Source of the DNA: an uncultured Phycisphaerales bacterium
GTDB lineage: Bacteria; Planctomycetota; Phycisphaerae; Phycisphaerales; UBA1924
Reading direction: 5' to 3'
DNA length: 64,000 nucleotides
Assembly (NCBI GenBank): GCA_937871915.1
Contig: CALMPG010000202.1
Location: 1 to 64,000 of the forward strand
Part shown: positions 34,001 through 42,647 of the stretch, one piece after another
How positions within the stretch are numbered: the first letter of the stretch is position 1
Layout: the number at the start of each line of letters is the position of its first letter
Notes under the pieces: generated by a model
Databases searched by the model: none
What the model saw: the letters and a program-made list of their open reading frames with translations, nothing else
What the model was told of the DNA's origin: nothing
Made by a program: the position numbers and the translations under genes

Positions 34001-37000
34001 GCGTTGTAGGCGGTCTTCGTGGCGACCAGTCCGTCCCCCGCGCCGATCTGCTTCATCACACGGCCGACCGGGTCGTACCAGGTGCTCGTTGTGAGCGGGT
34101 TGCCGACCGTGCCGGTGGAGGGATCGACCGCGTAGGTGATCTGCTGATACGCCCGACCGAGGCTGTCGTAGGCGGCGGTGCTGCGTCCGATCAGGTTCCC
34201 GCCCGAGCTCGTGTCCTTGCGGTCGGTCTGGATTATGCGGTCGAGGTTGTCATAGGTCAAGACCTGGTAGACGTCGACCTCGCCGTCCATCGTGATGCGG
34301 CGGTTGCGGAAGTCGTACGTGTACGACGTGACGCGTGTATCGGAGGCGGCCGCGTACTGCGTGACCTGGGTCAGATTCCCATCGCCTCCGGCCGCGCCAC
34401 CGTCGTACTGGTTGGCGGTCACGATGACCATGTTGTTGGGCGCGCCGCTGCCGGCAGGATTGGAGTCCGTCGCGCCCGTGTCGTTCGTGCCGATCCAGAC
34501 TTCCTTCACCCGCTGCGGGGCCGTCCACACCGTCCGCGTGATCGTGCCGACCGGCGACACGACGCGGTTGCGACGTTCGAGCGCGTCATACCCATAGTCC
34601 GTCTGCGCGTAGTTCGTCCCGCTCGTGCCCGTCCCCGACGACGGGATCAGGAAGTATGAGCGCGTCGAGAGCAGCCGCCCCAGGTCGCTGTACTGCGAGC
34701 TGGACCACGACTTCCAGTCGGTCTGGGCGAACGTGTCCGACGGCGAGAGCGCCCCGCTCCCGCTGGTTCGCTTCGAGGTGATCTGGTCGATGACCCGGCC
34801 ATCCTTGTCCAGGCGGCTGATGGTGACCGGATCAACGAGCGTGTACGTGTAGCTCGGGCTGGTGCCGGTCGCGTAGCCCCGGCCGGACCAGTTCTGGTTG
34901 AGGTCCCATGTACCACTGCCCGGATTGACCGACCGAAGATAGACGAACCAGGACGCGGTGCGGACGACGGTGTCGGAACCGCCGATGACCGCGTGGTGCG
35001 ACGGGCCAAGGGACTGCGTCGGACGGCCCTCGTCGTCGTAGGTGGTGTCGGTGGTGACGTTGATGCCAGGGCCCGAGCCGCTGACCTGGTAGTTCAAGAC
35101 CGATTGCGTGGCGACCTGGAGCACCGGATCGTAGCTGTACTGGTTAACCGTCCCGGCCTGGTCGGTCGTCTCGATCAAGTTCCCGTTGGCGTCGAAGGTC
35201 TCGGAGTAGGTCGTCGCGGAGTTGGAGCCGTTCTGCGCCGTCGTCACGACGGGGAACGTCGTGGTCCGCGTGGCAATCAGGTTCGTACTGGCATGGAACG
35301 TGTAGGCGTAGGACGTCGTGTACTTGACCGCCGTGGTGGCGGCGTCGGGGTACACGCTCACCTGCGAGGGGAGGTAGACCGTGTTGCCGTCGCTGTCCGT
35401 GTTCGATGTGTAGACGTACTCGCGGAGGCGGATGTCCGAGCCGCCGGTGCCCTGGCGGACGTTCCGGTACTGCACGTAGCCCTGAGCCGCCCCGCTCCCG
35501 GTCGTCGTGTAGTAATCGGTGGTGCGCAGCAGGCCCGACGATGCGTTCAGGTACGTCGGGCTCCCGCCGTAGTTCACGAGGTCGGCGTACGCCTCGTCGT
35601 ACCCGCTGATCGCCGACGACTCGGCCTCGAGGACGACCTGGAAGTCGCTGTTGTACCGCCAGAACTTGTACCACTGGTCCGTCCCGTTCGAGTCGGTGTA
35701 GACGTGGAGGATCGGCGTGCCGCGGTAGGTGGAGTAGACCGTCAGCGTCGCGGCGTTCGGCAGCGTCTGAACCGTCTTGCACTTCCAGTTGTTCTCCCCG
35801 TCGGAGAACCCCGAGGTGCTGTACGCGAAGGTGTCCTGCGTCGTTCCGCCGCCCGGGCAGCTCACGCACACCGCCGCGACCTCTTTGGTCACCATCCGGC
35901 TGCTCGGGTCGTACTCGAAGTAATGGTCGGCATAGTCCTCGAGCGTGGCGTCGCTGTCGGTGTCGAAGTCCACGCCGTCGTTGAACGCGCGGCGGTACCC
36001 CTCGGGTCCGATCTGGATCTTGAGCCCGTGGACGAAGCCGGTGCCGCCGGCGGTATCGACATAATAACGGTAATAGCTGACCGCGATGTCTTCCCAGGAG
36101 GACGTGCCGCTTTCGTACTGCTGCTCGGTGGCGGTCTTGAGGTCGTTGAGGTTGCCGTTGCTGTCGCTGCCGTCGTGGTAGGTGTAGGTGAACTGCTTGA
36201 TGTTCACCCAGGAGCCGCCGGAGCCGGTCTTGCGCCGGTACGTAACGGAGGAGAGTTTCCCGGCGCTCACTCCGGACGTGTAGTAGGCGTAGACGAGCGA
36301 GCCGTAGTACGAGGTCGCGCCGACGGTCATCACCGATTGCAGTTCGGCGATCTCCGCCCCGCTGAGGCTGACGATGGTGGTATCCACGCCAGCGGTGTCG
36401 GTTTGGCTCACGAACTGACCAGGCCGGTTCAGGGCCGTGAAGTCGTTGAAGATCGTGGTGACCGTGGACCCACCGCGTCCCCCGCCCCCCCCAATGGTCC
36501 GCACAAAGGTGAAGATCTTCTTCGCCACATTGTGCACCAGCGTGAGGTTGATCGACCCGTCGCGCTGGGCGTACGTGCCGCCACCGGCGTCATCGAACCA
36601 GATGGGGTAGTTGGGGTCGAACACAACCGCGACCGACGTGCCGCTGGCCACGACATAGGGCATCTGCGCGATGAACCAGTTCCAGCCGTTCGGCCCGTCG
36701 TAGTCGGTCGAAGTCCTGTTGTTGTAGCTGCGGGTGTGCGTCAGCCGCGTGTAGGGCGTGACGATGTCGGCGAACGACAGCACGACCGCCCCGTTCCAGT
36801 ACCGCACCGGGCTGGCCGACGACATGACCGGGCCCGAGCCACATCCCCCCGCCCCACCGCCTGAACATCCGCCGGCGCTCGAAGCCATCGCGCCGGCAGC
36901 CGAACCGGCGGAAACCACAGCGTTGCGGTTTTCCAGGGGGCCACAGCCGTCGTCACAGTTGACCCAGCACCACACCGGCGGCCCATCATCGGGGACCGGG

Positions 37001-37035
37001 TTCAGAACGGAGCCGGAAGAACTGGAGCTCGGCAT
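31027..37035 (-). CDS. RHS-repeat protein with HExxH metallopeptidase-like C-terminal tip
   Basis: 2,002 residues from the ATG at 37035, chosen for AGGAGA eight bases upstream. A Ser/Gly/Cys-rich head lacks a Sec signal peptide. From about 100 to 1,780 there are many YD/RHS repeats (for example YDSLGRAYQQITY, YDPVGRVMKQIG-like, YDGLRRRVVKKS), ending in the conserved core DPYGNRV ... GLYNCRNRVYSPLLAVWLQRD and DPSGT, where RHS tips are cut or exchanged. The last 216 residues (31027-31677) are Cys-rich, start with a hydrophobic segment and contain AHEIIHAADD (HExxH). Their DNA is lower in GC than the core. RHS proteins encapsulate and deliver toxins; zinc peptidase tips are one known class. A lower-GC gene follows as candidate immunity. 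Confidence 0.88.
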   Translation of the reverse strand: MPSSSSSGSVLNPVPDDGPPVWCWVNCDDGCGPLENRNAVVSAGSAAGAMASSAGGCSGGGAGGCGSGPVMSSASPVRYWNGAVVLSFADIVTPYTRLTHTRSYNNRTSTDYDGPNGWNWFIAQMPYVVASGTSVAVVFDPNYPIWFDDAGGGTYAQRDGSINLTLVHNVAKKIFTFVRTIGGGGGRGGSTVTTIFNDFTALNRPGQFVSQTDTAGVDTTIVSLSGAEIAELQSVMTVGATSYYGSLVYAYYTSGVSAGKLSSVTYRRKTGSGGSWVNIKQFTYTYHDGSDSNGNLNDLKTATEQQYESGTSSWEDIAVSYYRYYVDTAGGTGFVHGLKIQIGPEGYRRAFNDGVDFDTDSDATLEDYADHYFEYDPSSRMVTKEVAAVCVSCPGGGTTQDTFAYSTSGFSDGENNWKCKTVQTLPNAATLTVYSTYRGTPILHVYTDSNGTDQWYKFWRYNSDFQVVLEAESSAISGYDEAYADLVNYGGSPTYLNASSGLLRTTDYYTTTGSGAAQGYVQYRNVRQGTGGSDIRLREYVYTSNTDSDGNTVYLPSQVSVYPDAATTAVKYTTSYAYTFHASTNLIATRTTTFPVVTTAQNGSNSATTYSETFDANGNLIETTDQAGTVNQYSYDPVLQVATQSVLNYQVSGSGPGINVTTDTTYDDEGRPTQSLGPSHHAVIGGSDTVVRTASWFVYLRSVNPGSGTWDLNQNWSGRGYATGTSPSYTYTLVDPVTISRLDKDGRVIDQITSKRTSGSGALSPSDTFAQTDWKSWSSSQYSDLGRLLSTRSYFLIPSSGTGTSGTNYAQTDYGYDALERRNRVVSPVGTITRTVWTAPQRVKEVWIGTNDTGATDSNPAGSGAPNNMVIVTANQYDGGAAGGDGNLTQVTQYAAASDTRVTSYTYDFRNRRITMDGEVDVYQVLTYDNLDRIIQTDRKDTSSGGNLIGRSTAAYDSLGRAYQQITYAVDPSTGTVGNPLTTSTWYDPVGRVMKQIGAGDGLVATKTAYNAVGWMTATYRSYYTGSPSYSEAGTVSGDIVVEQTEFTQDDAGSVISTASAQRLNDSPDSGTGSAGALTAGTQPKGRISYAASWFDGIGRAVASANYGSIASFTRPGTPPARSDTILVTSTDYDDAGRAYQITDPKAIVAKTVFDAAGRVTSRIDDFGTSKLNRTTNFTYTLDSQIATQVAVNSTTGDQTTTYTYGVSPSTSPASDLASNSLLATIDYPGSVSGSDQLAFTYNRQGQQKTTTDSRGTVHTLGYDKLGRLVSDTVTTTGSGVDAAVLRIDRAYEVRGMLETVTSFSNTSGTGTPVNQVGLEYNDYGLLTKDAQSHSGAVSGSTPAVLYTYAGTSTSNYVRRTKVVGDASTGYDYGATGGINDRLSRVESVFDTNTSGVTAEYTYIGAASAVRLDFAEPQVMLDLWGGTSGTFDGLDLFGRVIDQRWKFYGGTPADFDRYEYGYDRNSNRLWKQNMVATTGFDEQYTVDNLNRLTQMKRGTLNGSHVIPGTPVKEQDWKLDPVGNWSEFVEDTSGTAVLDQTRTASTVNEITSIGTGTVGLPVWATPKYDSAGNMEAFVKPSALTANLTGIYDAWNRLVAVKDGSSFVTEYAYDGLRRRVVKKSYTGGTLTETRDFYFSDQWQVLDEAVGGATVESYAWGVRYVDELLWRFDSTWKRIYAMQDANFNCTAICDSSGNMLERYQFDPYGNRVVLSPSWTVISASAYDWTVAHQGLAFETDIGLYNCRNRVYSPLLAVWLQRDSLGYADGLNLYLNLGSNPIVYTDPSGTIIFIIIGCIAAGCILFGSGCASQPTSPTQPPHRAPDPVIDKSCKSNPLSDCKDNSLVKAALERYYTDCASSSRGALKIVCTDRNSFTCNENTVRYDGSGCGSLAHEIIHAADDCKNDDKCTLFDPGNQEPYCKHEMCTEARATTRASCCDPNNPWRKGKSWAECVEALRNWYLDNGDTIGCKGVSRADRLAAWNKCAPANLTEAKACNGTIPVIGQ

Positions 37036-37254
37036 CGTCGGCTCTCCTTGTCGTCGGTAGACGCCAGCGCGGCACACGCTGGAACAAAGAGCAACGGCCC
37101 GGCCCGGAAGAATCGACGAAGAGACTGGCCTTGGGGCTCCGTAGCGGATGGAGAGCCGGGGAGTTCTGTCAGCGTACGGGCTCGGCATGGGCCGGTCAAG
37201 CCGCCATCGAATATGGTTTTGGGGAGATTCCGATCAGGCTTTCGGGAGCGAATC

Positions 37255-38208
37255 TTGGATCGCCGCGCCCTCATCCTCAAGTGCACGCTCTCGCCCGGCG
37301 ACTTATGTACGCTCACGGCCGCCATCGAATCACTGCACGCGCAGTACCCGGGGCGGTTCCTCACGGATGTAGGCACGACCTGCGATGAGCTGTTTTTGCA
37401 TAACCCCTGGATCACGCCGCTGCCAAGCGGCGAGCACGTGCCCATGCACTACGGCGACATCCAGCGGAGCAACGACCAGCCGCGCACGTTCATCAGCGCG
37501 TACACGCGTCATCTCGAAAAGTACCTCGGGATGCCACTGCCGGCGCTGACGAACCGGCCGCACCTCTATCTGTCGGATGATGAGAAGCGCTTGCCGGCCC
37601 GTCTTCGTGAGAACGGAGTTGAAACAGGCCGGTATTGGGTCGTCTGCGCCGGGATCAAGAGCGACTTCACGCTCAAGCAGTGGCCGCTGGAGCACTACCA
37701 GGAGGTGGTGGACCACTTCCGCGGCCGTGTCGCGTTCGTCCAGGTCGGGAGCGGTGACGACGAACACCCCGCCCTGGAGGGCGTCATCGACCTTGTCGGC
37801 CGGACGGGCCACCGCGACCTCATGCGCGTGTGCTTTCACGCCGCGGGCGGGCTCGGCCCCATCACCTACCTCCAGCACCTGTGCGCCGCCTTCGAGAAAC
37901 CCTACGTCGCCCTGCTCGGCGGGCGCGAGCCGGTGATGTGGACGCAGTATCCGCTCCAGCGGACGCTGCACACGATGGGGATGCTCTCGTGCTGCCGGAC
38001 CAAGGCCTGCTGGAAGAGCCGCGTCGTCGCCCGCGGCGACGGCGAAGCCCACGATCGGAGCCTGTGCGAGCTTCCCGTGCTCGATTTCTCGATACCGGTG
38101 GGGCGATGCATGGCGTTGATCCGGCCGGTTGAGGTCATCGCGGCGATCGAGACCTGCCTTGACGGGCAAGTTCGCACGCAGGGTGTACCGGGCGGAGCGA
38201 TCTCATGA
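37255..38208 (+). CDS. Glycosyltransferase family 9-like (heptosyltransferase-like)
   Basis: 317 residues from a TTG at 37255, preferred because GGGAG lies just upstream and the recognisable fold begins here (DRRALILKCTLSPGDLCTL). ATG 37213 and an earlier ATG at 37048 are alternatives. Two Rossmann-like halves are seen: the acceptor half (ALILKCTLSPGDL, IESLHAQYPGRF) and the donor half ending GGLGPITYLQHLCAAFEKPYVALLGGRE, which is the sugar-nucleotide-binding block of GT9 enzymes. It probably transfers a sugar to a phage or surface component. Its stop overlaps the next glycosyltransferase start (ATGA). Confidence 0.78.
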   Translation: MDRRALILKCTLSPGDLCTLTAAIESLHAQYPGRFLTDVGTTCDELFLHNPWITPLPSGEHVPMHYGDIQRSNDQPRTFISAYTRHLEKYLGMPLPALTNRPHLYLSDDEKRLPARLRENGVETGRYWVVCAGIKSDFTLKQWPLEHYQEVVDHFRGRVAFVQVGSGDDEHPALEGVIDLVGRTGHRDLMRVCFHAAGGLGPITYLQHLCAAFEKPYVALLGGREPVMWTQYPLQRTLHTMGMLSCCRTKACWKSRVVARGDGEAHDRSLCELPVLDFSIPVGRCMALIRPVEVIAAIETCLDGQVRTQGVPGGAIS

Positions 38209-39611
38209 TGGCCGGCGAGAGAGCAAGCGTGATGGGGGGAGTCGGGTCTCTAGATGAGTTCCTGCGTGTGTTCATTGGCGACCATCAGTTCCGCGTCGTG
38301 CTCGATCTTCCCTGCGGCGACTGGCGCGCGGTGCCGAGGCTCGACTGGAACGAGGTGCAGTACATCGGCCTGGACGGCGATCCGGCGATCGTCGAAGCCA
38401 ACCGCCGGAGACGCGACACGCCGGCCAACTGCTTCTTCCATCACATGGATGTCGCGGCGAGCCAACTCCCGCCCGCGGACGCCGTGCTCATCCGTGGCCG
38501 AGTCGAGGCATGTTCGCTCCCCGCGATGACGACAATCCTGGAAGGGGCCGGGCGTTCGGCGCACGTTCTGGTGATCGGCGGACCCTGCGGCTTGGACGCG
38601 TTGCCGGCGCTGACATCGAGGCACAGAGCAACCTTCGACGTGGCAGGCGTCCGAGTCTCGCATTGGTCGCCGCCGGCGGCGCCGACATCCGCGCGACCGA
38701 TCGACTGGAGCCGCGTGCAACTCACCGAAGCGAACGCGGCGGGCTACATGGATCTTGCGGCGGCGTTGTGCCCGGACGAACCAACCCAAGCGTTCGAGGG
38801 CCGGGGAGTCGTCATCCCGGCGGGCGGCCCCATATACCTTCCGTGCGCGTGGGTGTGCGTCCGGATGCTCCGGCATGTGGGGTGCACGCTGCCGGTCGAG
38901 ATGTGGCACTTGGGTCCAGAGGAGATGCCCGAGCAGGTGCGGCGGCTCCTTGAGTCGCTGGGAGTGCGCACGGTGGATGCTCTGGACGTCCTTCGGGATT
39001 ATCCGGTCCGCCGACTCGACGGATGGTCCCTAAAACCCTACGCGATCATGCACAGCCGGTTCCGCGAGGTGCTGATGCTGGACGCCGACAACGTCCCCAT
39101 CGTCGATCCGACCTTCCTCTTCGACACGCCGGAGTTCCGCAAGCGGGAAGCGATCTTCTGGCCCGACTACCAACGGCTGGCCCCGCACCGGTCGATCTGG
39201 CGGGTGACGGGCGTCCCGTACCGCGACGAGCCTGAGTTCGAGAGCGGGGAGATCGTCGTGGACAAGGTTCGGTGCTGGAAGCCGCTCGCCGTGACGATGT
39301 GGATGAACGAGTTCGGCGAGTTCTTCTACCGGCACATGCACGGCGACAAGGAGACGTTCCACATGGCCTGGCGCAAGCTCCGCCGCCCCTACGCCATGAC
39401 CCGGCACCCGCTCGTCTCGCTCAGCAAGGTCATGTGCCAGCACGATTTCGACGGCCGCCGCGTCTTCCAGCACCGCAACTTCGCCAAGTTCTCCCTCGCC
39501 GCGCCCAACCGCCGCATCGGCGGCTTCCTCCACGAGGAGCGGTGCTTCGGGTACCTGCGGGAGCTGGCGGAGCTCGACGGCGTGCCGTGGCGGACCGCCG
39601 CTTCCTCTTGA
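38205..39611 (+). CDS. SAM-methyltransferase-like domain fused to GT71/mannosyltransferase-like glycosyltransferase
   Basis: 468 residues. Residues about 28-70 (VVLDLPCGDWRAVPRLDW, YIGLDGDPAIVEANRRR) are a class I SAM-binding fold with DLPCGDW as motif I. The C-terminal part (about 205-468) looks like alpha-mannosyltransferases of the MNN1/GT71 type: DxD as D293-A-D295 in FREVLMLDADNVPIVDPTFLF, then FWPDYQRLAPHRSIW. The methyltransferase half is short and may be a remnant. It is coupled to the GT9-like gene by ATGA and convergent with the Ser/Gly-rich Hint protein gene. Substrates are unknown. Confidence 0.75.
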   Translation: MMAGERASVMGGVGSLDEFLRVFIGDHQFRVVLDLPCGDWRAVPRLDWNEVQYIGLDGDPAIVEANRRRRDTPANCFFHHMDVAASQLPPADAVLIRGRVEACSLPAMTTILEGAGRSAHVLVIGGPCGLDALPALTSRHRATFDVAGVRVSHWSPPAAPTSARPIDWSRVQLTEANAAGYMDLAAALCPDEPTQAFEGRGVVIPAGGPIYLPCAWVCVRMLRHVGCTLPVEMWHLGPEEMPEQVRRLLESLGVRTVDALDVLRDYPVRRLDGWSLKPYAIMHSRFREVLMLDADNVPIVDPTFLFDTPEFRKREAIFWPDYQRLAPHRSIWRVTGVPYRDEPEFESGEIVVDKVRCWKPLAVTMWMNEFGEFFYRHMHGDKETFHMAWRKLRRPYAMTRHPLVSLSKVMCQHDFDGRRVFQHRNFAKFSLAAPNRRIGGFLHEERCFGYLRELAELDGVPWRTAASS

Positions 39612-39758
39612 TGGCGAGTCGCAGCGTGATGAGGTCGTGAGACGGGTCGATGCCCCGCAGCAGCGAAGGTCATCGTACTTTTCGCGTCAAGTCTCATTGT
39701 CGCACCAACCGTGATCTCGCCCTTGATCCCGGGCCGTGGGAGGGCGAATCGCTGTTAG

Positions 39759-41156
39759 TTAGATCGAGAAGGTACCGGTCCCGCCGCCGGAACTCGACGT
39801 GCTCCCGCTTCCCGGCGTGCTCCCGGACAAGGAAGATGAGCCGGACATCGGCCCAGAGGTCGAGAACGACGACGACCCGCTGGACTTGCTGCCTGACGAT
39901 CCGCTGCTAGATGTGCCGCTAGTCGATCCAGACATCGATCCGCTCCCTGACTGGGACTCCGGAGCCGAACCGCTTCCCGAGCCGGAAGCGCTGGTAGCAG
40001 CAGAACTGCTATTTGCCGTCTGATTCGGCATGTCGTTGTGGACCCACACGCCTTCGGCGAGGAGCGTGTTCGTGCCAGGGATGTGGATGGCGACGGTGCG
40101 GGTTGGCGCGTCGATGCGGATGACCGACTCGACCTCCTCTTCGTTCATCTGCTCGTCGATCAGGAAGTCGCCGGGCTGGATGAACTCGGCGGATGCAAAG
40201 CCCCACTCGTCGCCGCGGCGGATCATGAATGGGTGCTCGGGCGTCGCCTTCAGGCGACGGTTGATCACCATGAAGCCGTGGTGCTCGCCGAGGCGGATGC
40301 TGGCCACGCGCGCCGCGATGGGCGTCGCGCCGTGAAGGCCGTGGTGCGAGAGCCAGTTGTACTGAGCACGGTAGGGAACATCGACCTCAAGGCCGGGCAC
40401 CTGGATGGATGCCACGCGGTCGCCGGGCTTGAGGTTCTCGATAGGCGTCAGGCGGCCGTCCTCGAGCCGCACGAGGGTGCCGAAGAGGAGGCAGTTGCTG
40501 CCCGGACCCGATCCGCCAGGGCCAGAACCACCGGGACCGGAGCCCCCCCCGCTCGATCCGCCGCCGCCAGAGGACCCGCCTCCGCTAGAGCCGCCTGACC
40601 CGCCAGACGATGCGCCGGAGCTCATACCGCTGCTAGCTCCGGACGATGCGCCGCTGGACATCCCGCTGCTCATGCCGCTGCTGCCCGACCCGGACGACCC
40701 CGAGCCGCTCGAAGAGCCAGATCCCGACCCGCTCGACGACGATCCGGACGACGATGAACCCGACGAGGACGAACCACTGGACGACATCGACCCCGAAGAC
40801 GAGCTGCCCGACGATGATGTCGGTGTGCCGCTGCTAGAGCCCGACGAGCCTGAAGACATGGAATCGCTCGAGCCGCTGCTCGACGGCGTGTGCGTCGTGC
40901 CCGACGTGTTGCTCGTGAAGGCGCCGGTGGTGTAGAACGTGAGCGTGGGCGTTCCGCCGGGACCGGTCGTGTAGATGACATCGCCGGTGGTCGAGTAGCT
41001 CGGCGGCATGCTCGGCGTGCTCGACGGCGTCGAGTAGGTGCTTTCGGGCGTTGAGCCCGACGGCGTGGAGTAGTTGCTCGACCCGCCACCCGTGGGCGGA
41101 CGGCCCGTCGCCCACACGGGGATGTATAAGTAGTAGCGGGTGGGGCCGTCGCTCAT
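39759..41156 (-). CDS. Ser/Gly-rich protein with an embedded Hint (BIL/intein-like) domain
   Basis: 465 residues from the ATG at 41156 (overlapping the upstream stop). A short head (MSDGPTRYYLYIPVWATG) leads to low-complexity Ser/Thr/Pro then Ser/Gly repeats at about 25-221. A Hint domain spans C222-N374 (nt 40035-40493): NCLLFGTLVRLEDGRL with LKPGDRV (block A), KATPEHPF (block B), and a C-terminal TLLAEGVWVHN followed by Asp375. The residues after it are again Ser/Gly-rich. The +1 Asp rather than Cys/Ser/Thr means protein splicing is unlikely; N-terminal cleavage or cyclic ester chemistry, as in bacterial intein-like (BIL) domains, is more likely. It lies among sugar-transfer genes at the distal tail end of the phage cluster. 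Confidence 0.85.
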   Translation of the reverse strand: MSDGPTRYYLYIPVWATGRPPTGGGSSNYSTPSGSTPESTYSTPSSTPSMPPSYSTTGDVIYTTGPGGTPTLTFYTTGAFTSNTSGTTHTPSSSGSSDSMSSGSSGSSSGTPTSSSGSSSSGSMSSSGSSSSGSSSSGSSSSGSGSGSSSGSGSSGSGSSGMSSGMSSGASSGASSGMSSGASSGGSGGSSGGGSSGGGGSSGGGSGPGGSGPGGSGPGSNCLLFGTLVRLEDGRLTPIENLKPGDRVASIQVPGLEVDVPYRAQYNWLSHHGLHGATPIAARVASIRLGEHHGFMVINRRLKATPEHPFMIRRGDEWGFASAEFIQPGDFLIDEQMNEEEVESVIRIDAPTRTVAIHIPGTNTLLAEGVWVHNDMPNQTANSSSAATSASGSGSGSAPESQSGSGSMSGSTSGTSSSGSSGSKSSGSSSFSTSGPMSGSSSLSGSTPGSGSTSSSGGGTGTFSI

Positions 41157-42055
41157 CGGGCGGCCTCCTGGGGGGTCGGCTTCGGATTGGGTTCGTACCA
41201 GCCCGCCGTGCTCACCGGCTTGCCGCACTCGGCGGACGCGGCCTTCACCGCCGCATCGAAGTCCATGCGGTCGAATGCCTGGAGCTCGCTGCCCGGCGAG
41301 CAGTTGTTCACGCGGAATCGGTGCTTGTCAAAGTGCGGTCGCAGGGCCTCGAAGCGGCGGGCCAGCGAGTCGTACAGGACGTTATTGTGGCGGATGGCGT
41401 TGGGTGCCCGGTGCTCATCGAAGGCGTACCTGCGGTCGGCCGCCATCTTGAAGTCACACCCAAGCAGGTACACCGTACCGAACCCGAGGTGATGCAGCAG
41501 GCGCAGGGCGACGAGCATGACGCTCCGTTTGCCGGTGATCCCGAGCGAGTCCGCGTGCTTGGCGTCGTTGCCCCACGGGACCGAGTCGCCCGTCAGGAAC
41601 CTCTCATGGTCGAAGTGGTCGGCGCGGCGGAAGAACAGGACGCTCGGCATCTGCCGCACGCGGAACGCGCTGTTGCGCATGGTGCCGTCGGGGTTCTGGA
41701 TGCGGAGCCGCTTGTCCACGCAGCACGTCGGCACGAACTTCAGGATGCCCGGGTCCTTCCAGCCGGTATCGATGAAGCGACCCGGATCGTCCACGCAGGT
41801 CCAGAGCGTCGGGCGATGCACGGACCAGGAGTTGTTCACCCCCATCGTGACGATGCCGCGCTTGTTGAGCTGTGTCAGGTCCACCTGCGTGAGCGACGGC
41901 CCCGACAGGATCAGGAACGCCGAGCGACCCCGGTAGAAGCCCGCCAGCGAAACCGAATCGAAATCGGCGGTGTAGAGGCGCAGGCCGTCCCGCGCGGGCT
42001 TCCGCGCCTTGAGCCCCGCCTGGAGTGCCGCGATGTCCGACTGGTTCTCACGCAC
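41153..42055 (-). CDS. DUF115-like (6-hydroxymethylpterin pyrophosphokinase-fold) protein
   Basis: 300 residues. LAGFYRGRSAFLILSGPSLTQVDL is the Rossmann opening (GPSL loop) typical of DUF115, followed by VTMGVNNSWSVHRPTLWTCVDD and later VYLLGCDFKMAADRRYAFDE. The family includes MptE-like pyrophosphokinases and proteins linked to surface and flagellar glycosylation. It sits between a SAM methyltransferase gene (eight-base overlap) and the Ser/Gly-rich Hint protein gene (ATGA), so a role in modifying a tail or surface protein is likely. The exact reaction is unknown. Confidence 0.75.
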   Translation of the reverse strand: MRENQSDIAALQAGLKARKPARDGLRLYTADFDSVSLAGFYRGRSAFLILSGPSLTQVDLTQLNKRGIVTMGVNNSWSVHRPTLWTCVDDPGRFIDTGWKDPGILKFVPTCCVDKRLRIQNPDGTMRNSAFRVRQMPSVLFFRRADHFDHERFLTGDSVPWGNDAKHADSLGITGKRSVMLVALRLLHHLGFGTVYLLGCDFKMAADRRYAFDEHRAPNAIRHNNVLYDSLARRFEALRPHFDKHRFRVNNCSPGSELQAFDRMDFDAAVKAASAECGKPVSTAGWYEPNPKPTPQEAAR

Positions 42056-42647
42056 AGCCGCAGCCCTCCTTGGCAGCGAATCGACCGACGATGTACCGAC
42101 CCTCGGCCTTGGGTGCCGTTACCGTGCCGACCTGTCCGATGCGATCGAGCCACCACGCCAGCGGCCGCACCGTGGGATGCAGCCCTTCGCCGGCGACGGT
42201 CGTCCGGCTCGGACGCGTGCAGATCGAGAACACGAAGTGCGCCCGCGGGCGTGCCACCCGCCGCATTTCCGCGAGCACCGCATCCACGTCCTCGGGAAGC
42301 AGGTGTTCCAGGGCATCGAAGCTTGTCACCACGTCGGCCACGCCGTCGAGCAGTCCGGTATTGTGCATCGCCCGCGGGAGGTCCGCCTCGGGGAACGCGA
42401 AGTCGATACCGAGCCCGTCAATGCCGATCCGCCGCAACGCCCCGATGAAGTCGTTTCGCCCGCACCCGAAGTCCACCACGCAGCGGGGCTTCAGCCGCTG
42501 GACCAGCAGTAAAGCCGCTGCGCCGTGGTTGGTCGCGCCGTACCCAGTTCCCGGCGCGGCGGGCCGCGCGGCCAACGCGACGTACTTCTTCCGCTCGTGC
42601 TCGCGGCGGGCATCCAGTGTGGGCTTGGTCGGAGAGGTCATAGTCAT
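42048..42647 (-). CDS. Class I SAM-dependent methyltransferase
   Basis: 199 residues. Motif I CVVDFGCGRNDFIGAL (about 66-81), IDGLGIDFAFPEADLP, and motif IV region DVVTSFDALEHLLPEDVDAVLAEMRRVARP follow the Methyltransf_11 pattern. The short N-terminal tail is charged (DARREHERKKYVALAARP). The substrate is unknown; the neighbouring DUF115-like and glycosyltransferase genes suggest methylation of a sugar or glycoconjugate rather than DNA. The ATGA overlap with the upstream tail gene puts it in the late structural operon. Confidence 0.85.
   Translation of the reverse strand: MTMTSPTKPTLDARREHERKKYVALAARPAAPGTGYGATNHGAAALLLVQRLKPRCVVDFGCGRNDFIGALRRIGIDGLGIDFAFPEADLPRAMHNTGLLDGVADVVTSFDALEHLLPEDVDAVLAEMRRVARPRAHFVFSICTRPSRTTVAGEGLHPTVRPLAWWLDRIGQVGTVTAPKAEGRYIVGRFAAKEGCGCA

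Noticed and set aside
33034-36864. Long plus-strand ORFs opposite the RHS gene
   Set aside because: Repetitive Arg/Val/Gly translations without family signatures; they mirror the RHS codon pattern in GC-rich DNA.
40405-40935. Plus-strand ORF rich in Pro/Asp/Glu opposite the Ser/Gly repeats
   Set aside because: It is the complement of the repetitive Ser/Gly codons; no family or ribosome binding site.
39759-41156. Classic self-splicing intein in the Ser/Gly-rich protein
   Set aside because: The residue after His-Asn is Asp, no homing endonuclease is present, and the flanks are low-complexity rather than a conserved host protein. Hint/BIL is the better description.
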